64,000 bases of DNA from Mycolicibacterium xanthum (GTDB lineage Bacteria > Actinomycetota > Actinomycetes > Mycobacteriales > Mycobacteriaceae): contig NZ_JAIFZS010000025.1 of assembly GCF_019710635.1 (NCBI RefSeq), forward strand, positions 62,001 through 126,000, written 5' to 3'. Positions 54,895-63,946 of the stretch are shown here, in pieces. The notes beneath the pieces are model-generated. The model was not told the origin of the DNA. It was given only the letters and a program-made list of their open reading frames with translations, and searched no databases. Each line of letters starts with the position of its first letter. Position 1 is the first letter of the stretch. The position numbers were made by a program, and so were the translations under genes.

Positions 54895-55069
54895 GCTGAG
54901 CACTCTAAGGCCACCGTCGCCACCCTTACCGACCGGCGGCGGAAGTGATCGGGTCCGAGGTGTGATGCAAATCACATTAGAACCGGTGTCAATACGGGCA
55001 CGAATCATTTGGCGGATGCGTTCGACGCTGGTACAAAGCACTGCTGCAACAAGCTTCACGGAGGGGACA

Positions 55070-55372
55070 ATGGCTACCGACTACGACGCCCCACGGCGCA
55101 CTGAGAGCGACGATGTTTCCGAGGACTCCCTCGAGGAACTGAAGGCACGGCGCAACGAAGCCCAATCGGCCGTCGTCGACGTCGACGAATCCGAATCTGC
55201 AGAGTCCTTCGAGCTTCCCGGCGCCGACCTGTCGGGCGAGGAATTGTCCGTGCGGGTGATCCCCAAGCAGGCCGACGAGTTCACCTGCTCGAGTTGCTTC
55301 CTGGTCCATCACCGCAGCCGGCTCGCCACCGAGAAGAACGGCATGATGATCTGCACGGACTGCGCAGCCTGA
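55070..55372 (+). CDS. DUF4193 protein (Rv2699c-like)
   Basis: A 100-residue protein: a start with MATDYDAPRRTESDDVSEDS, an acidic middle, then FTCSSCFLVHHRSRLA and CTDCAA forming a four-Cys zinc ribbon. DUF4193 is conserved in actinobacteria and often essential in mycobacterial screens, with unknown role. ATG 55070 has a GGAGGGG site. It is divergent from cei. Confidence 0.92.
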   Translation: MATDYDAPRRTESDDVSEDSLEELKARRNEAQSAVVDVDESESAESFELPGADLSGEELSVRVIPKQADEFTCSSCFLVHHRSRLATEKNGMMICTDCAA

Positions 55373-55383
55373 CCGCTGCCCGG

Positions 55384-55863
55384 TCAGCTGGCGAGCGCTG
55401 CCAGCACCTTGTCCGGACGTCGCGCGCTGACCAGCCAGTACGGCGTCGGATCGTCGGGGTCGTCGAGTACCAGCAGGACCATCGGCCCGACCCACGCGCG
55501 GTGCACCACGTAGGCCGCGGGATCGAGCTGACGGCCCAGCGCGGCCGATTTGGCGGTGCGGGGCACCGCCGCGGAGCGGGCGACGACGCCGGCGGGCAGA
55601 TGCGCGTTGCCCACCCACAGTTCGGCTTCGCCGTGCGCCCCGGAGACCACCCGCAGCTCGGTCCTGCCGAGTGCCAGCAGCACGGCGCCCGCCACCGGCA
55701 GCAGGACGGCGTAGGGCACCCAGCGCGGCACGGCCGGGACGCCCTGGTTGACCTCCAGGGCGATCAGCGCGGCCAGCCCCAGCGCGGGCAACCACCACCA
55801 CAGGGGCACCCGGAGCCGCTCGCGGTAGCGAACGGTTTGCGAGGTGGCGCGCGTGTCGGACAC
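55384..55863 (-). CDS. DUF3093 membrane protein (Rv2698-like)
   Basis: A 159-residue protein with [20 protein letters not shown], two adjacent membrane helices and a C-terminal cytosolic domain ([40 protein letters not shown]). This matches DUF3093, function unknown. GTG 55863 is chosen because starting at 55896 would overlap the divergent dut gene. Confidence 0.9.
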   Translation of the reverse strand: MSDTRATSQTVRYRERLRVPLWWWLPALGLAALIALEVNQGVPAVPRWVPYAVLLPVAGAVLLALGRTELRVVSGAHGEAELWVGNAHLPAGVVARSAAVPRTAKSAALGRQLDPAAYVVHRAWVGPMVLLVLDDPDDPTPYWLVSARRPDKVLAALAS

Positions 55864-55888
55864 GCGGCCAAGAGTAATCTGTGACGTC

Positions 55889-56353
55889 GTGTCCACCTCT
55901 CTGGCGGTAGTGCGGCTCGATCGTGATCTGCCGCTGCCCGGCAGGGCCCACGACGGTGACGCCGGCGTGGACCTCTACAGCGCCCGTGACGTCGAGTTGG
56001 CGCCCGGTGAGCGGGCGCTGGTGGGAACGGGCGTCGCGGTGGCGATTCCGCACGGGATGGTGGGTCTGGTGCATCCGCGCTCGGGACTTGCTGCCCGCGT
56101 GGGACTTTCGATCGTCAACAGCCCCGGCACCATCGATGCGGGCTACCGTGGTGAGATCAAGGTGGCCTTGATCAACCTCGACCCCGCCACGTCGATCGCC
56201 ATCCGGCGTGGCGACCGGATCGCCCAGTTGCTGGTGCAGCGGGTGGAACTGCCCGAACTGGTCGAGGTGGCATCGTTCGATGAGGCCGGATTGTCCGACA
56301 CCACCCGCGGCGACGGCGGGCACGGTTCCTCGGGTGGGCACGCGAGTCTGTGA
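55889..56353 (+). CDS. dut: dUTP pyrophosphatase Dut
   Basis: A 154-residue trimeric dUTPase with all five motifs: [11 protein letters not shown] (1), HPRSGLAAR (2), [13 protein letters not shown] (3), [10 protein letters not shown] (4) and [12 protein letters not shown] (5, the P-loop-like C-terminal arm). It hydrolyses dUTP to dUMP, preventing uracil in DNA. GTG 55889 gives the same length as the M. tuberculosis enzyme. Confidence 0.97.
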   Translation: MSTSLAVVRLDRDLPLPGRAHDGDAGVDLYSARDVELAPGERALVGTGVAVAIPHGMVGLVHPRSGLAARVGLSIVNSPGTIDAGYRGEIKVALINLDPATSIAIRRGDRIAQLLVQRVELPELVEVASFDEAGLSDTTRGDGGHGSSGGHASL

Positions 56354-56387
56354 CACTTGACCGAACGCGCAGCGAAATGGCAGGAAA

Positions 56388-57134
56388 ATGGCACTGAGAC
56401 GGCACCGCAAGGACAACAGCACCGAGACCCCCGCCGAACCCGACGAGGTCACCCCGGCCGAGGCTGAGGACGAGCTGGACGGCCCGTTCGACATCGAGGA
56501 CTTCGACGACCCGGCGGTGGCTGCGCTGGCCCGGCTGGACCTGGGCTCGGTGCTGATCCCGACGCCCGAGGGGGGGCAGGTGCAGGTCGAGGTCAACGAG
56601 ACCGGTGTGCCCAGCGCGATCTGGGTGGTCACCCCGAACGGCCGCTTCTCCATTGCGGCCTATGCCGCGCCGAAGTCGGCCGGGCTGTGGCGCGAGGTCG
56701 CCTCAGAGCTCGCCGATTCGCTGCGCAAGGGTGCACCCCAGGTGAGCATCGAGGACGGGCCCTGGGGCCGCGAGGTCGTCGGATCCGGCGGTGAGGGATC
56801 GGCCGTGGTCCGCTTCATCGGCGTCGACGGCTACCGCTGGATGATCCGCTGCGTGGTCAACGGCCCGTTCGAGCAGATCGGCGCGCTGGCCGAACAGGCG
56901 CGAAATGCACTGGCCGACACCGTTGTACGCCGTGGTGATACGCCGCTGCCGGTGCGCACCCCGCTGCCGGTGCAGCTACCCGAGCCGATGGCCGCACAAC
57001 TGCGCGCCGCCACGGAGCAGGCCGCCGCCCAGCAGCAGCGGGCGACTGCGCAGGAGGCGCCGCCGCAACCCGTCGCCCGCCGCAGCACCCCGGGCTCGGC
57101 GATGCAGCAGCTGCGCACCATCACCGGCGGCTGA
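56388..57134 (+). CDS. DUF3710 protein (Rv2696c-like)
   Basis: A 248-residue protein: an acidic N-terminal 45 residues, then the DUF3710 domain (LDLGSVLIPTPEGGQVQVEV, GLWREVASELADSLRKG, GWMIRC-like YRWMIRCVVNGPFEQIGALA). The last 40 residues are Gln/Ala/Pro-rich. The function is unknown. It follows dut by 34 bp and is probably co-transcribed. Confidence 0.9.
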   Translation: MALRRHRKDNSTETPAEPDEVTPAEAEDELDGPFDIEDFDDPAVAALARLDLGSVLIPTPEGGQVQVEVNETGVPSAIWVVTPNGRFSIAAYAAPKSAGLWREVASELADSLRKGAPQVSIEDGPWGREVVGSGGEGSAVVRFIGVDGYRWMIRCVVNGPFEQIGALAEQARNALADTVVRRGDTPLPVRTPLPVQLPEPMAAQLRAATEQAAAQQQRATAQEAPPQPVARRSTPGSAMQQLRTITGG

Positions 57135-57138
57135 CGGG

Positions 57139-57867
57139 TCAACCTCGCACGCTTCTGCGCGCCGGGTTGTCGGCCTCCCACAGCGCCTCGAGGCACTGCT
57201 CGCCCAGCACCGCAGGATCGGCGCCGATCTGATCCAGCCTGACCGTGCGCAGCGACGCCACCGGCGCCGCCGAGACCCACTCGATGCCGACCTCCACCGG
57301 GTGTACCGGGTCGTCGACGGCCGAGACCACGCCCATCGGCACGTCCAGGCCCTCGAATTCCCCCGTCGTCGGCGCGACGTAGTGCGCGGCCTCGTCCATC
57401 GCCTCCGGCAGGTCCGGCCACAGCCCGAGCCACGACCGGGCCAGCTCGTCGGCCAGCCACTTCGGGCTGGACGCCTGCATCTGGGCGGTGGCCGACACCA
57501 GACCGTCGCGGCGCAGCAGCTCCGCGGAGTGCCGTGCGGCCAGTGCGGCCGGCGCGGCATCCGGGTCGCCGGTCCACGGCGGCAGCGCGGCCAGCACCGC
57601 CACCGCCCTGCCCGGATGCGCGAGCGCCCACTCGGCGGCCACGGCGGCGCCGATCGAGATTCCGCCCACCGCGATGGGTCCCGACATCGCGGCGGCGTGC
57701 AGCGCGTCGCGGTAGCCGCCGAGCAGGCGCCGCGGCGTCGGCGCCACCGTCACGACGGCCGCGCCGACGTCGTGCAGCGCGTCCGAAAAGGCCCGGTAGA
57801 CGAAGTCGTCGTCGGAGCCGGTGCCTGGAAGCAGAACCGTGGTCACGCCGCGCAGATTGACTGCCAT
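57139..57867 (-). CDS. Alpha/beta-hydrolase-like protein (Rv2695-like)
   Basis: A 242-residue protein with a hydrolase fold: LLPGTGSDDDFVYRAFSDAL at the oxyanion region, GGISIGAAVAAEWALAH as nucleophile elbow (Ser), and VVSAVDDPVHPVEVG near the acid/His region. The usual terminal GxxH is not obvious, so activity is uncertain. Convergent with the DUF3710 gene, 4 bp apart. Confidence 0.8.
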   Translation of the reverse strand: MAVNLRGVTTVLLPGTGSDDDFVYRAFSDALHDVGAAVVTVAPTPRRLLGGYRDALHAAAMSGPIAVGGISIGAAVAAEWALAHPGRAVAVLAALPPWTGDPDAAPAALAARHSAELLRRDGLVSATAQMQASSPKWLADELARSWLGLWPDLPEAMDEAAHYVAPTTGEFEGLDVPMGVVSAVDDPVHPVEVGIEWVSAAPVASLRTVRLDQIGADPAVLGEQCLEALWEADNPARRSVRG

Positions 57868-57997
57868 ACCCTGATCGTGCCCGCTCGCGGATTTCCCCGG
57901 CGCGGCGGCCCGCCTCCACGTGGCATCCGGCTGACAAGAGGGCTACCGTGGCCCTTGGTTGAGCAAATCCACAGTGGATTGACAGAAGGTGAACGCC

Positions 57998-58369
57998 ATG
58001 GCCACGGCCGAGGGGTATCTACGGCGGCTGACCCGTCGGTTGACCGAGGACCCGGAGCAACTCGACGTCGAGGAAATCAGTGAGGACCCGGCCAACACCG
58101 GCGCGCAGAAGGCGATCGACTGCCAGCGCGGGCAGGAGGTCACCATGGTCGGAACCCTGCGCAGCGTCGAATGCAACGGCAAGAGTTGTGCGGGCGGAGT
58201 GAAGGCCGAACTCTTCGACGGCACCGACTCCGTGATGCTGGTGTGGCTGGGGCAGCGCCGCATTCCCGGCATCGAGTCGGGCCGCACGCTGAAGGTGCAC
58301 GGGCGGGTCGGCAAGCTGGACAACGGCAGCAAGGCGATCTACAACCCCCACTACGAGATCCAGAAGTGA
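57998..58369 (+). CDS. OB-fold nucleic-acid-binding protein (Rv2694c-like)
   Basis: A 123-residue protein: a helical start (GYLRRLTRRLTEDPEQLDVE) followed by an OB fold (GQEVTMVGTLRSVECN, VKAELFDGTDSVMLVWLGQR, RTLKVHGRVGKL). It belongs to the family of small OB-fold proteins and may bind RNA or DNA. ATG 57998 follows an AAGG site; GTG 57989 is possible. Confidence 0.85.
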   Translation: MATAEGYLRRLTRRLTEDPEQLDVEEISEDPANTGAQKAIDCQRGQEVTMVGTLRSVECNGKSCAGGVKAELFDGTDSVMLVWLGQRRIPGIESGRTLKVHGRVGKLDNGSKAIYNPHYEIQK

Positions 58370-58393
58370 GTGAAGAGATCCCGAAGTGAGTGA
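58355..58393 (+). repeat. 20-bp tandem duplication at a gene junction
   Basis: Two 19-bp units (58355-58373 and 58375-58393) beginning GAGATCC and ending GAAGTGAGTGA differ at one base. The duplication spans the stop of the OB-fold gene and the GTG of the DUF3159 gene and doubles the candidate start codon. Confidence 0.75.
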
Positions 58394-59099
58394 TCCCGGC
58401 ACCGAACCGGGCAACCAGACCTCACCGGCGCGCGGCGGTGCCCTCCTCGAGCAGATGGGCGGCATCAGCGGGCTGATCTACTCCTCCCTGCCCGTCCTGG
58501 TGTTCGTGCCCGTCTCATCGGCGTTCGGGCTGATGCCCGCGATCGGTGCGGCGCTGGCGGTGGCGACGCTGATCCTGATCTGGCGGCTGGTCCGCCGTGA
58601 GTCCGCCCAGCCCGCCATCTCGGGTTTCTTCGCCGTCGGGATCAGCGCGTTGATCGCCTACCTGGTCGGCGCATCCAAGGGCTATTTTCTGCTGGGCATC
58701 TGGACATCGCTGTTCTGGGCGGTGGTGTTCACCGTCTCGGTGGTGATCCGCAGGCCGGTGGTCGGCTACATCTGGGGCTGGGTGCACGCCACCGACCGGC
58801 ACTGGCGCGACGTCCGGCAAGCGGTGCTCGCCTTCGACGTCGCGACCCTGGTCTGGGTCGCCGTCTTCACCTCACGCTTCGTCGTCCAGCACCACCTCTA
58901 CGACGCCGACGAGACCGGCTGGCTCGGCGTGGCCCGCATCGCGATGGGCTGGCCGCTGACCGCGGTCGCGGCGCTGGTCACCTACCTGGCGATCCGTCGC
59001 GCACAGCACGCGCTGCGTGCGCGGGACGCCGCCGAGGGTGGGCCGGACGTCTCGGCCGCGGCCGGGCAGGACGGAACCCGCGACGACGCTCAGCGCTGA
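58386..59099 (+). CDS. DUF3159 membrane protein (Rv2693c-like)
   Basis: A 237-residue membrane protein: LLEQMGGISGLIYSSLPVLV is the DUF3159 start, followed by five or six helices and a charged tail. The function is unknown. Translation from GTG 58386 uses the second copy of the small duplication described at this junction. Its 3' end overlaps the convergent ceoC by 10 bp. Confidence 0.88.
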   Translation: MSDPGTEPGNQTSPARGGALLEQMGGISGLIYSSLPVLVFVPVSSAFGLMPAIGAALAVATLILIWRLVRRESAQPAISGFFAVGISALIAYLVGASKGYFLLGIWTSLFWAVVFTVSVVIRRPVVGYIWGWVHATDRHWRDVRQAVLAFDVATLVWVAVFTSRFVVQHHLYDADETGWLGVARIAMGWPLTAVAALVTYLAIRRAQHALRARDAAEGGPDVSAAAGQDGTRDDAQR

Positions 59100-59755
59100 G
59101 CGGGGTGCAGCAGCAACTCGCGTAGCTGGTCCTCGACCTCGGCGACCGCGACGAACAGCAGCTCGTCGCCGCCCTCCAGCGGCTCGTCGCCCTCGGGCAC
59201 GATCACCCGCGGGCCGCGCAGAATGGTCACCAGCGCGGCGTCACGGGGCAGCTCCAGGCGTTTGACCGGCTTGCCGCCCCACGGGGTGTCATCGGGCAGC
59301 GTGATCTCCACCAGGTTGGCCTGGCCCTGGCGGAACTCCATCAACCGCACCAGATCGCCGACCGACACCGCCTCCTCGACCAGCGACGCCAGCATGCGCG
59401 GGGTGGACACCGCCACGTCGATGCCCCAGGCCTCGTCGAAGAGCCACTCGTTGCGGGGGTCGTTCACCCGGGCCACCACACGCGGCACCGCGAACTCCGT
59501 CTTGGACAGCAGGCTGACCACCACGTTGGCCTTGTCGTCGCCGGTCGCGGCGATGACCACGTCGAACTCCTCCAGCCTGACCGACTCCAGCAGGCTCAGC
59601 TCGCAGGCGTCGCCCAGCCGCCAGTGCGCCGCCGGGATCGCATCGACGTCGATATGGTCGGGGTCGCGCTCGAGCAGCGTGACCTCATGGGTGTCGACGA
59701 GCTCGCGGGCGATGGACCGGCCGACCGCGCCGGCCCCGGCGATCGCGACTTTCAT
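59090..59755 (-). CDS. ceoC: TrkA-type K+ uptake regulator CeoC
   Basis: A 221-residue RCK protein: N-terminal NAD-binding fold (VAIAGAGAVGRSIARELVD, DVVIAATGDDKANVV) and a C-terminal TrkA_C domain (LVEITLPDDTPWGGKPVKRL). With CeoB it gates a Trk-type potassium transporter according to NAD(H) or nucleotide state. Its ATG is the last in a series of repeat-encoded starts (see the repeat at 59752-59845). Confidence 0.93.
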   Translation of the reverse strand: MKVAIAGAGAVGRSIARELVDTHEVTLLERDPDHIDVDAIPAAHWRLGDACELSLLESVRLEEFDVVIAATGDDKANVVVSLLSKTEFAVPRVVARVNDPRNEWLFDEAWGIDVAVSTPRMLASLVEEAVSVGDLVRLMEFRQGQANLVEITLPDDTPWGGKPVKRLELPRDAALVTILRGPRVIVPEGDEPLEGGDELLFVAVAEVEDQLRELLLHPAQR

Positions 59756-59845
59756 CTGCGCCGCTCCTCATGATCGTCGTCGGCGGTGTTCATCTGCGCC
59801 GCTCCTCATGATCGTCGTCGGCGGTGTTCATCTGCGCCGCTCCTC
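59752..59845 (-). repeat. 38-bp tandem repeat with two overlapping 13-codon micro-ORFs upstream of ceoC
   Basis: A 38-bp unit occurs twice and again as a 17-bp partial copy. Each copy carries GAGGAG plus ATG on the minus strand. Minus-strand reading gives MNTADDDHEERRR at 59831-59790 and again at 59793-59752, each ending in a TGA that overlaps the next ATG as ATGA. The last ATG is that of ceoC, so ribosomes may step through both micro-ORFs. Confidence 0.8.
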
Positions 59846-59857
59846 GCCTGCGCGGCA

Positions 59858-60529
59858 TCACTCCTCCGCCTCCTCGCCCGGCGGCAGCGCCGCGATGGCC
59901 AGGGCCTCGGCGATGTGACCGGAGATGGCCGCCAGATAGACCTGGTCACCGGCCTGGATCACGGTCTTGGCATCGGGCAGCAGGCCGGCTCCGAACCGGA
60001 TCATGAACGACACCCGGCCCGCGGTCGCGGTCTCCAGCTCGGTGATCTTGCGGCCCACCCAGTCCTCGTGCAGCGCGAGCTCGGCGACGCCGACGTTTCC
60101 GGTGGGGTCGCGCCATTTGGTGGTCTCGGTGTCGCGGGTCAGCACGTGTAACAGCCGGTCGGTGGTCCACGGCACGGTGGCGACCGTCGGGATGCCGAGC
60201 CGCTCGTAGACCGCCGCCCGCTTGGCGTCGTAGATGCGTGCCACCACCCGCGGCACGCCGAAGGTCTCCCGGGCGACCCGGGCCGAGATGATGTTGGAGT
60301 TGTCGCCGGAGGACACCGCCGCGAACGCCGCGGCGTCCTCGATCCCGGCCCGGACCAGCACGTCGCGGTCGAAGCCCATCCCGAGCACCCGCTCCCCGGG
60401 GAACTCGGGGGAGAGCCGGTGAAACGCGGTGCCGTCGCGGTCGATCACCGCGACGTCGTGGCCGATCCTGGCCAGGCTGTCCGATAGGGATGCGCCCACC
60501 CGGCCGCAGCCCATGACCACTACACGCAC
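59858..60529 (-). CDS. ceoB: TrkA-type K+ uptake regulator CeoB
   Basis: A 223-residue RCK protein: VVVMGCGRVGASLSDSLARI (nucleotide-binding), AAVSSGDNSNIISARVARET, and a C-terminal TrkA_C domain (VGRKITELETATAGRVSFMI). It pairs with CeoC downstream. GTG 60529 follows a GGAAGGA site. It diverges from the permease gene. The C-terminus ends in an acidic PPGEEAEE. Confidence 0.94.
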   Translation of the reverse strand: MRVVVMGCGRVGASLSDSLARIGHDVAVIDRDGTAFHRLSPEFPGERVLGMGFDRDVLVRAGIEDAAAFAAVSSGDNSNIISARVARETFGVPRVVARIYDAKRAAVYERLGIPTVATVPWTTDRLLHVLTRDTETTKWRDPTGNVGVAELALHEDWVGRKITELETATAGRVSFMIRFGAGLLPDAKTVIQAGDQVYLAAISGHIAEALAIAALPPGEEAEE

Positions 60530-60652
60530 CTGACGGTCCTTCCCGGCCGGAGCCAGACGTGGCGTCCGCGGGTCTGCGGTTGTACAACCCGCGCCCGGAG
60601 AACGCTACCGCTTTCCGACGGCGAAGGGTCTGCGGGCTTAGTGTTGGCACTC

Positions 60653-62647
60653 GTGTCCAAGCTTTCGACGGTCGCCCGGCGCCTGGTGCTGGGTCGGCCG
60701 TTTCGCAGCGACAAGCTCTCGCACACCCTGCTGCCCAAGCGGATAGCCCTGCCGGTCTTCGCCTCCGACGCGTTGTCCTCGGTGGCCTACGCCCCCGAGG
60801 AGATCTTCCTGGTGCTCTCGGTGGCCGGGCTGGCCTCCTACTCGATGGCGCCGTGGATCGGGCTGGTGATCGCCGGGGTGATGCTCATCGTCATCGCCTC
60901 CTACCGGCAGAACGTGCACGCGTATCCGTCCGGCGGCGGCGACTACGAGGTGGTGACCACGAACCTCGGTCCCACCGCCGGACTCACCGTCGCCAGCGCG
61001 CTGATGGTGGACTACGTGCTGACCGTTGCGGTGTCGATGTCCTCGGCGATGACCAACATCGGCTCGGCGGTGCCGTTCGTCGAGCACCACAAGGTGTGGT
61101 TCGCGATGTTCGCGATCATCGTGCTGGCGTCGCTGAACCTGCGCGGCATCCGCGAATCCGGCACCGCGTTCGCGATTCCCACCTATGCGTTCATGATCGG
61201 GATGTACGCGATGCTGGCCTGGGGGTTCTTCCAGATCTACGTCCTGGGCACCCCGCTGCGTGCGGAGTCGGCGGATTTCGAGATGCACGCCGAGCACGGC
61301 GAGGTGCTCGGTTTCGCGATGGTGTTCCTGGTCGCGCGGGCGTTCTCCTCCGGCAGCGCCGCGTTGACCGGGGTCGAGGCGATCAGCAACGGCGTCCCGG
61401 CGTTCCGGAAGCCCAAGTCCCGCAACGCGGCGACCACGCTGCTGATGCTGGGCCTGATCGCGATCTCGCTGTTCATGGGCATCATCATGCTGGCCAGGGC
61501 GACCGGCGTGCAGATCGCCGAACGCCCCCTCGAACAACTCGTCGGCGCGCCCGCCGACTACCACCAGAAGACCCTGGTGGCGCAGCTGGCCGACGCGGTG
61601 TTCCACGACTTCCCGGTCGGCCTCTACCTGATCGCCGGCGTCACCGCGCTGATCCTGGTGCTGGCCGCCAACACCGCGTTCAACGGATTCCCGGTGCTCG
61701 GCTCGATCCTGGCGCAGGACCGCTACCTGCCCCGTCAGCTGCACACCCGCGGCGACCGGCTGGCGTTCTCCAACGGGATCCTGTTCCTGGCCTTCGGCGC
61801 GGTCGCCTTCGTGGTGGCGTTCCAGGCGCAGGTCACCTCGCTGATCCAGCTCTACATCGTCGGCGTGTTCGTGTCGTTCACACTGAGCCAGATCGGCATG
61901 GTGCGGCACTGGACGCGGCTGCTGCGCACCGAGACCGAGCCGAACGCGCGAAGCGCGATGAAGCGGTCCCGGGTGATCAACACCATCGGCTTCCTCTGTA
62001 CCGGCACCGTGCTGATCATCGTCGTGATCACCAAGTTCGTGGCCGGCGCGTGGATCGCGATCCTGGCGATGGGCGGGCTGTTCGTCATCATGAAGATGAT
62101 CCACAGTCACTACGCCGCGGTGAGCCGCGAGCTCGCGCTGCGCGCGGCCGAGACGCAGGACATCGTGCTGCCCAGCCGCAACCACGCCGTCGTGCTGGTG
62201 TCCAACGTGCACCTGCCGACGCTGCGCGCGCTGGCCTACGCCAGGGCGACCCGCCCCGACGTGCTGGAGGCGATCACCGTCAGCGTCGACGACGCCGAGA
62301 CCCGCGAGCTGGTGCACAAGTGGGAGGACAGCGACATCAGCGTGCCGCTGAAGGTCATCGCCTCGCCCTACCGGGAGATCACCCGGCCCGTGCTCGAGTA
62401 CGTCAAACGGGTGTCCAAGGATTCCCCGCGCACCGTGGTCACGGTGTTCATCCCCGAGTACGTGGTCGGGCACTGGTGGGAGCAGGTGCTGCACAACCAG
62501 AGCGCCCTGCGGCTCAAGGGCAGGCTGCTGTTCGAGCCGAACGTGATGGTGACGTCGGTGCCGTGGCAGCTGTCGTCGTCGGAGCGGCTCAAGAACCTGG
62601 AGCCGCAGTCCGCGCCCGGTGATGCGCGCAAGGGGTTCCTGGGTTGA
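60653..62647 (+). CDS. APC-family permease (Rv2690c-like)
   Basis: A 664-residue amino-acid/cation permease: LPVFASDALSSVAYAPEEIF and VHAYPSGGGDYEVVTTNLGP are signatures of the KUP/APC-like DUF family in actinobacteria, followed by about 12 helices. A 180-residue cytosolic tail (AVVLVSNVHLPTLRALAYAR) has USP-like character. Its place beside ceoB/ceoC suggests K+ or another cation as substrate; unproven. GTG 60653 (VSKLSTVARR) is preferred over GTG 60641. Confidence 0.88.
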   Translation: MSKLSTVARRLVLGRPFRSDKLSHTLLPKRIALPVFASDALSSVAYAPEEIFLVLSVAGLASYSMAPWIGLVIAGVMLIVIASYRQNVHAYPSGGGDYEVVTTNLGPTAGLTVASALMVDYVLTVAVSMSSAMTNIGSAVPFVEHHKVWFAMFAIIVLASLNLRGIRESGTAFAIPTYAFMIGMYAMLAWGFFQIYVLGTPLRAESADFEMHAEHGEVLGFAMVFLVARAFSSGSAALTGVEAISNGVPAFRKPKSRNAATTLLMLGLIAISLFMGIIMLARATGVQIAERPLEQLVGAPADYHQKTLVAQLADAVFHDFPVGLYLIAGVTALILVLAANTAFNGFPVLGSILAQDRYLPRQLHTRGDRLAFSNGILFLAFGAVAFVVAFQAQVTSLIQLYIVGVFVSFTLSQIGMVRHWTRLLRTETEPNARSAMKRSRVINTIGFLCTGTVLIIVVITKFVAGAWIAILAMGGLFVIMKMIHSHYAAVSRELALRAAETQDIVLPSRNHAVVLVSNVHLPTLRALAYARATRPDVLEAITVSVDDAETRELVHKWEDSDISVPLKVIASPYREITRPVLEYVKRVSKDSPRTVVTVFIPEYVVGHWWEQVLHNQSALRLKGRLLFEPNVMVTSVPWQLSSSERLKNLEPQSAPGDARKGFLG

Positions 62648-63855
62648 GCCCGGGTGCCGCCGATGAGCTGACGCTGACCACCGGTGCCCCGGCCAACGGC
62701 GGCAGTTGCGTGGCCCGCTACGAGGGCCGGGTGGTGTTCGTGCGCTACGCGCTGCCCGGCGAGACGGTCCGGGTCCGCCTGACCGGCGGGACGGGCCAGG
62801 ACCGGTCGTACTGGAACGCCGAGGCGATCGAGGTGCTCGAACCCGCCGCCGACCGGGTGGCGCCGCTGTGCCCGATCGCCGGTCCGCACGGCGCGGGCTG
62901 TTGTGATCTCGCGTTCGTCGACCCAGCGGCGGCGCGCCGGCTCAAGGGTGCGGTGGTGGCCAATCAGCTTGCGCGCCTTGGCGGTTACCGCTGGCGCGAC
63001 GAACAGGAGGCGACCGCCGAGCCGGTCGGGCAGCAGGGTGCCACCGGATGGCGCACCCGGGTGCGCCTGGCCGTCGCGCCCGACGGGCGGGCCGGATTCC
63101 ACCGCTACCACAGCGCCGAGCTGGTGCACCGGCTCGACTGTGCGCAGCTTCCCGCGCCGCTGATCGCCGACGTGGCCGGGAAGCGCTGGCCCGTGGGCGC
63201 CCACCTGCACGTGGTGCTGGACGACGACGGTGTGCGGCACGTGGTGTCGGCCGGGGAGCGCGGCGGGCGTCGCACGACGGTCCTCGAGGGTGGCTACGAG
63301 GCCGTGCAGCGGGTGGGGGAGCGAACCTGGCACATCCCGGTCACCGCGTTCTGGCAGGCGCACCGCGACGCGCCCGCCCTCTACAGCGCGCTGGTGGCCG
63401 AGTGGGCGGAGCTGCGACCCGGCATGACGGCCTGGGATCTCTACGGAGGGGCGGGCGTGTTCGCCGCGGCGCTGGCGGCGGGCGTCGGCGACACCGGCAA
63501 GGTGCTCACCGTGGACACCTCCCGTGGGGCCTCCCGTGCCGCCCGGGCCACGCTGGCCGACCTCGGGTACGTCTCGGTGCTCACCGACTCGGTGCGCCGC
63601 GCGCTGGCAGCGCAGCGCGGCCGCGCCGACGTCGCCGTGCTCGATCCGCCCCGCACCGGCGCCGGCCGCGAGGTGATCGACCTGTTGTCCGCCGCCGAGG
63701 TGCCGAGGATCATTCACATCGGTTGCGAGGCAGCATCTTTCGCACGTGACGTCGGACTGTATCGAGAGCGCGGCTATCAGGTCGAGAAGCTGCGCGTGTT
63801 CGACTCGTTCCCGTTGACCCACCACGTGGAATGCGTCGCAGTGCTGCGTCGATAG
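62644..63855 (+). CDS. TrmA/RumA-like RNA (uracil-5-)methyltransferase (Rv2689c-like)
   Basis: A 403-residue SAM-dependent RNA methyltransferase: a TRAM domain (ANGGSCVARYEGRVVFVRYA), four Cys near residues 79-90 that may hold an iron-sulfur cluster (CPIAGPHGAGCCDL), the SAM motif WDLYGGAGVFAAAL, AVLDPPRTGAG and the catalytic-Cys segment HIGCEAASFARD. It probably methylates U in rRNA or tRNA. Translation starts at TTG 62644, overlapping the permease stop as TTGA, so coupling is likely. Confidence 0.88.
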   Translation: MSPGAADELTLTTGAPANGGSCVARYEGRVVFVRYALPGETVRVRLTGGTGQDRSYWNAEAIEVLEPAADRVAPLCPIAGPHGAGCCDLAFVDPAAARRLKGAVVANQLARLGGYRWRDEQEATAEPVGQQGATGWRTRVRLAVAPDGRAGFHRYHSAELVHRLDCAQLPAPLIADVAGKRWPVGAHLHVVLDDDGVRHVVSAGERGGRRTTVLEGGYEAVQRVGERTWHIPVTAFWQAHRDAPALYSALVAEWAELRPGMTAWDLYGGAGVFAAALAAGVGDTGKVLTVDTSRGASRAARATLADLGYVSVLTDSVRRALAAQRGRADVAVLDPPRTGAGREVIDLLSAAEVPRIIHIGCEAASFARDVGLYRERGYQVEKLRVFDSFPLTHHVECVAVLRR

Positions 63856-63946
63856 TCGGCGTGATCGACAGGGGTGGCATAGCATTGCCGACAGGTGAGC
63901 CGGGAAGCCTGGTCGGCGCGATCTTGTCGACTCCAACCGAAGGCAG

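Noticed and set aside
60559..62622. Plus-strand frame of 687 codons overlapping the permease
   Set aside because: Arg/Gly-rich frame-shifted shadow of the APC permease gene, which has family signatures.
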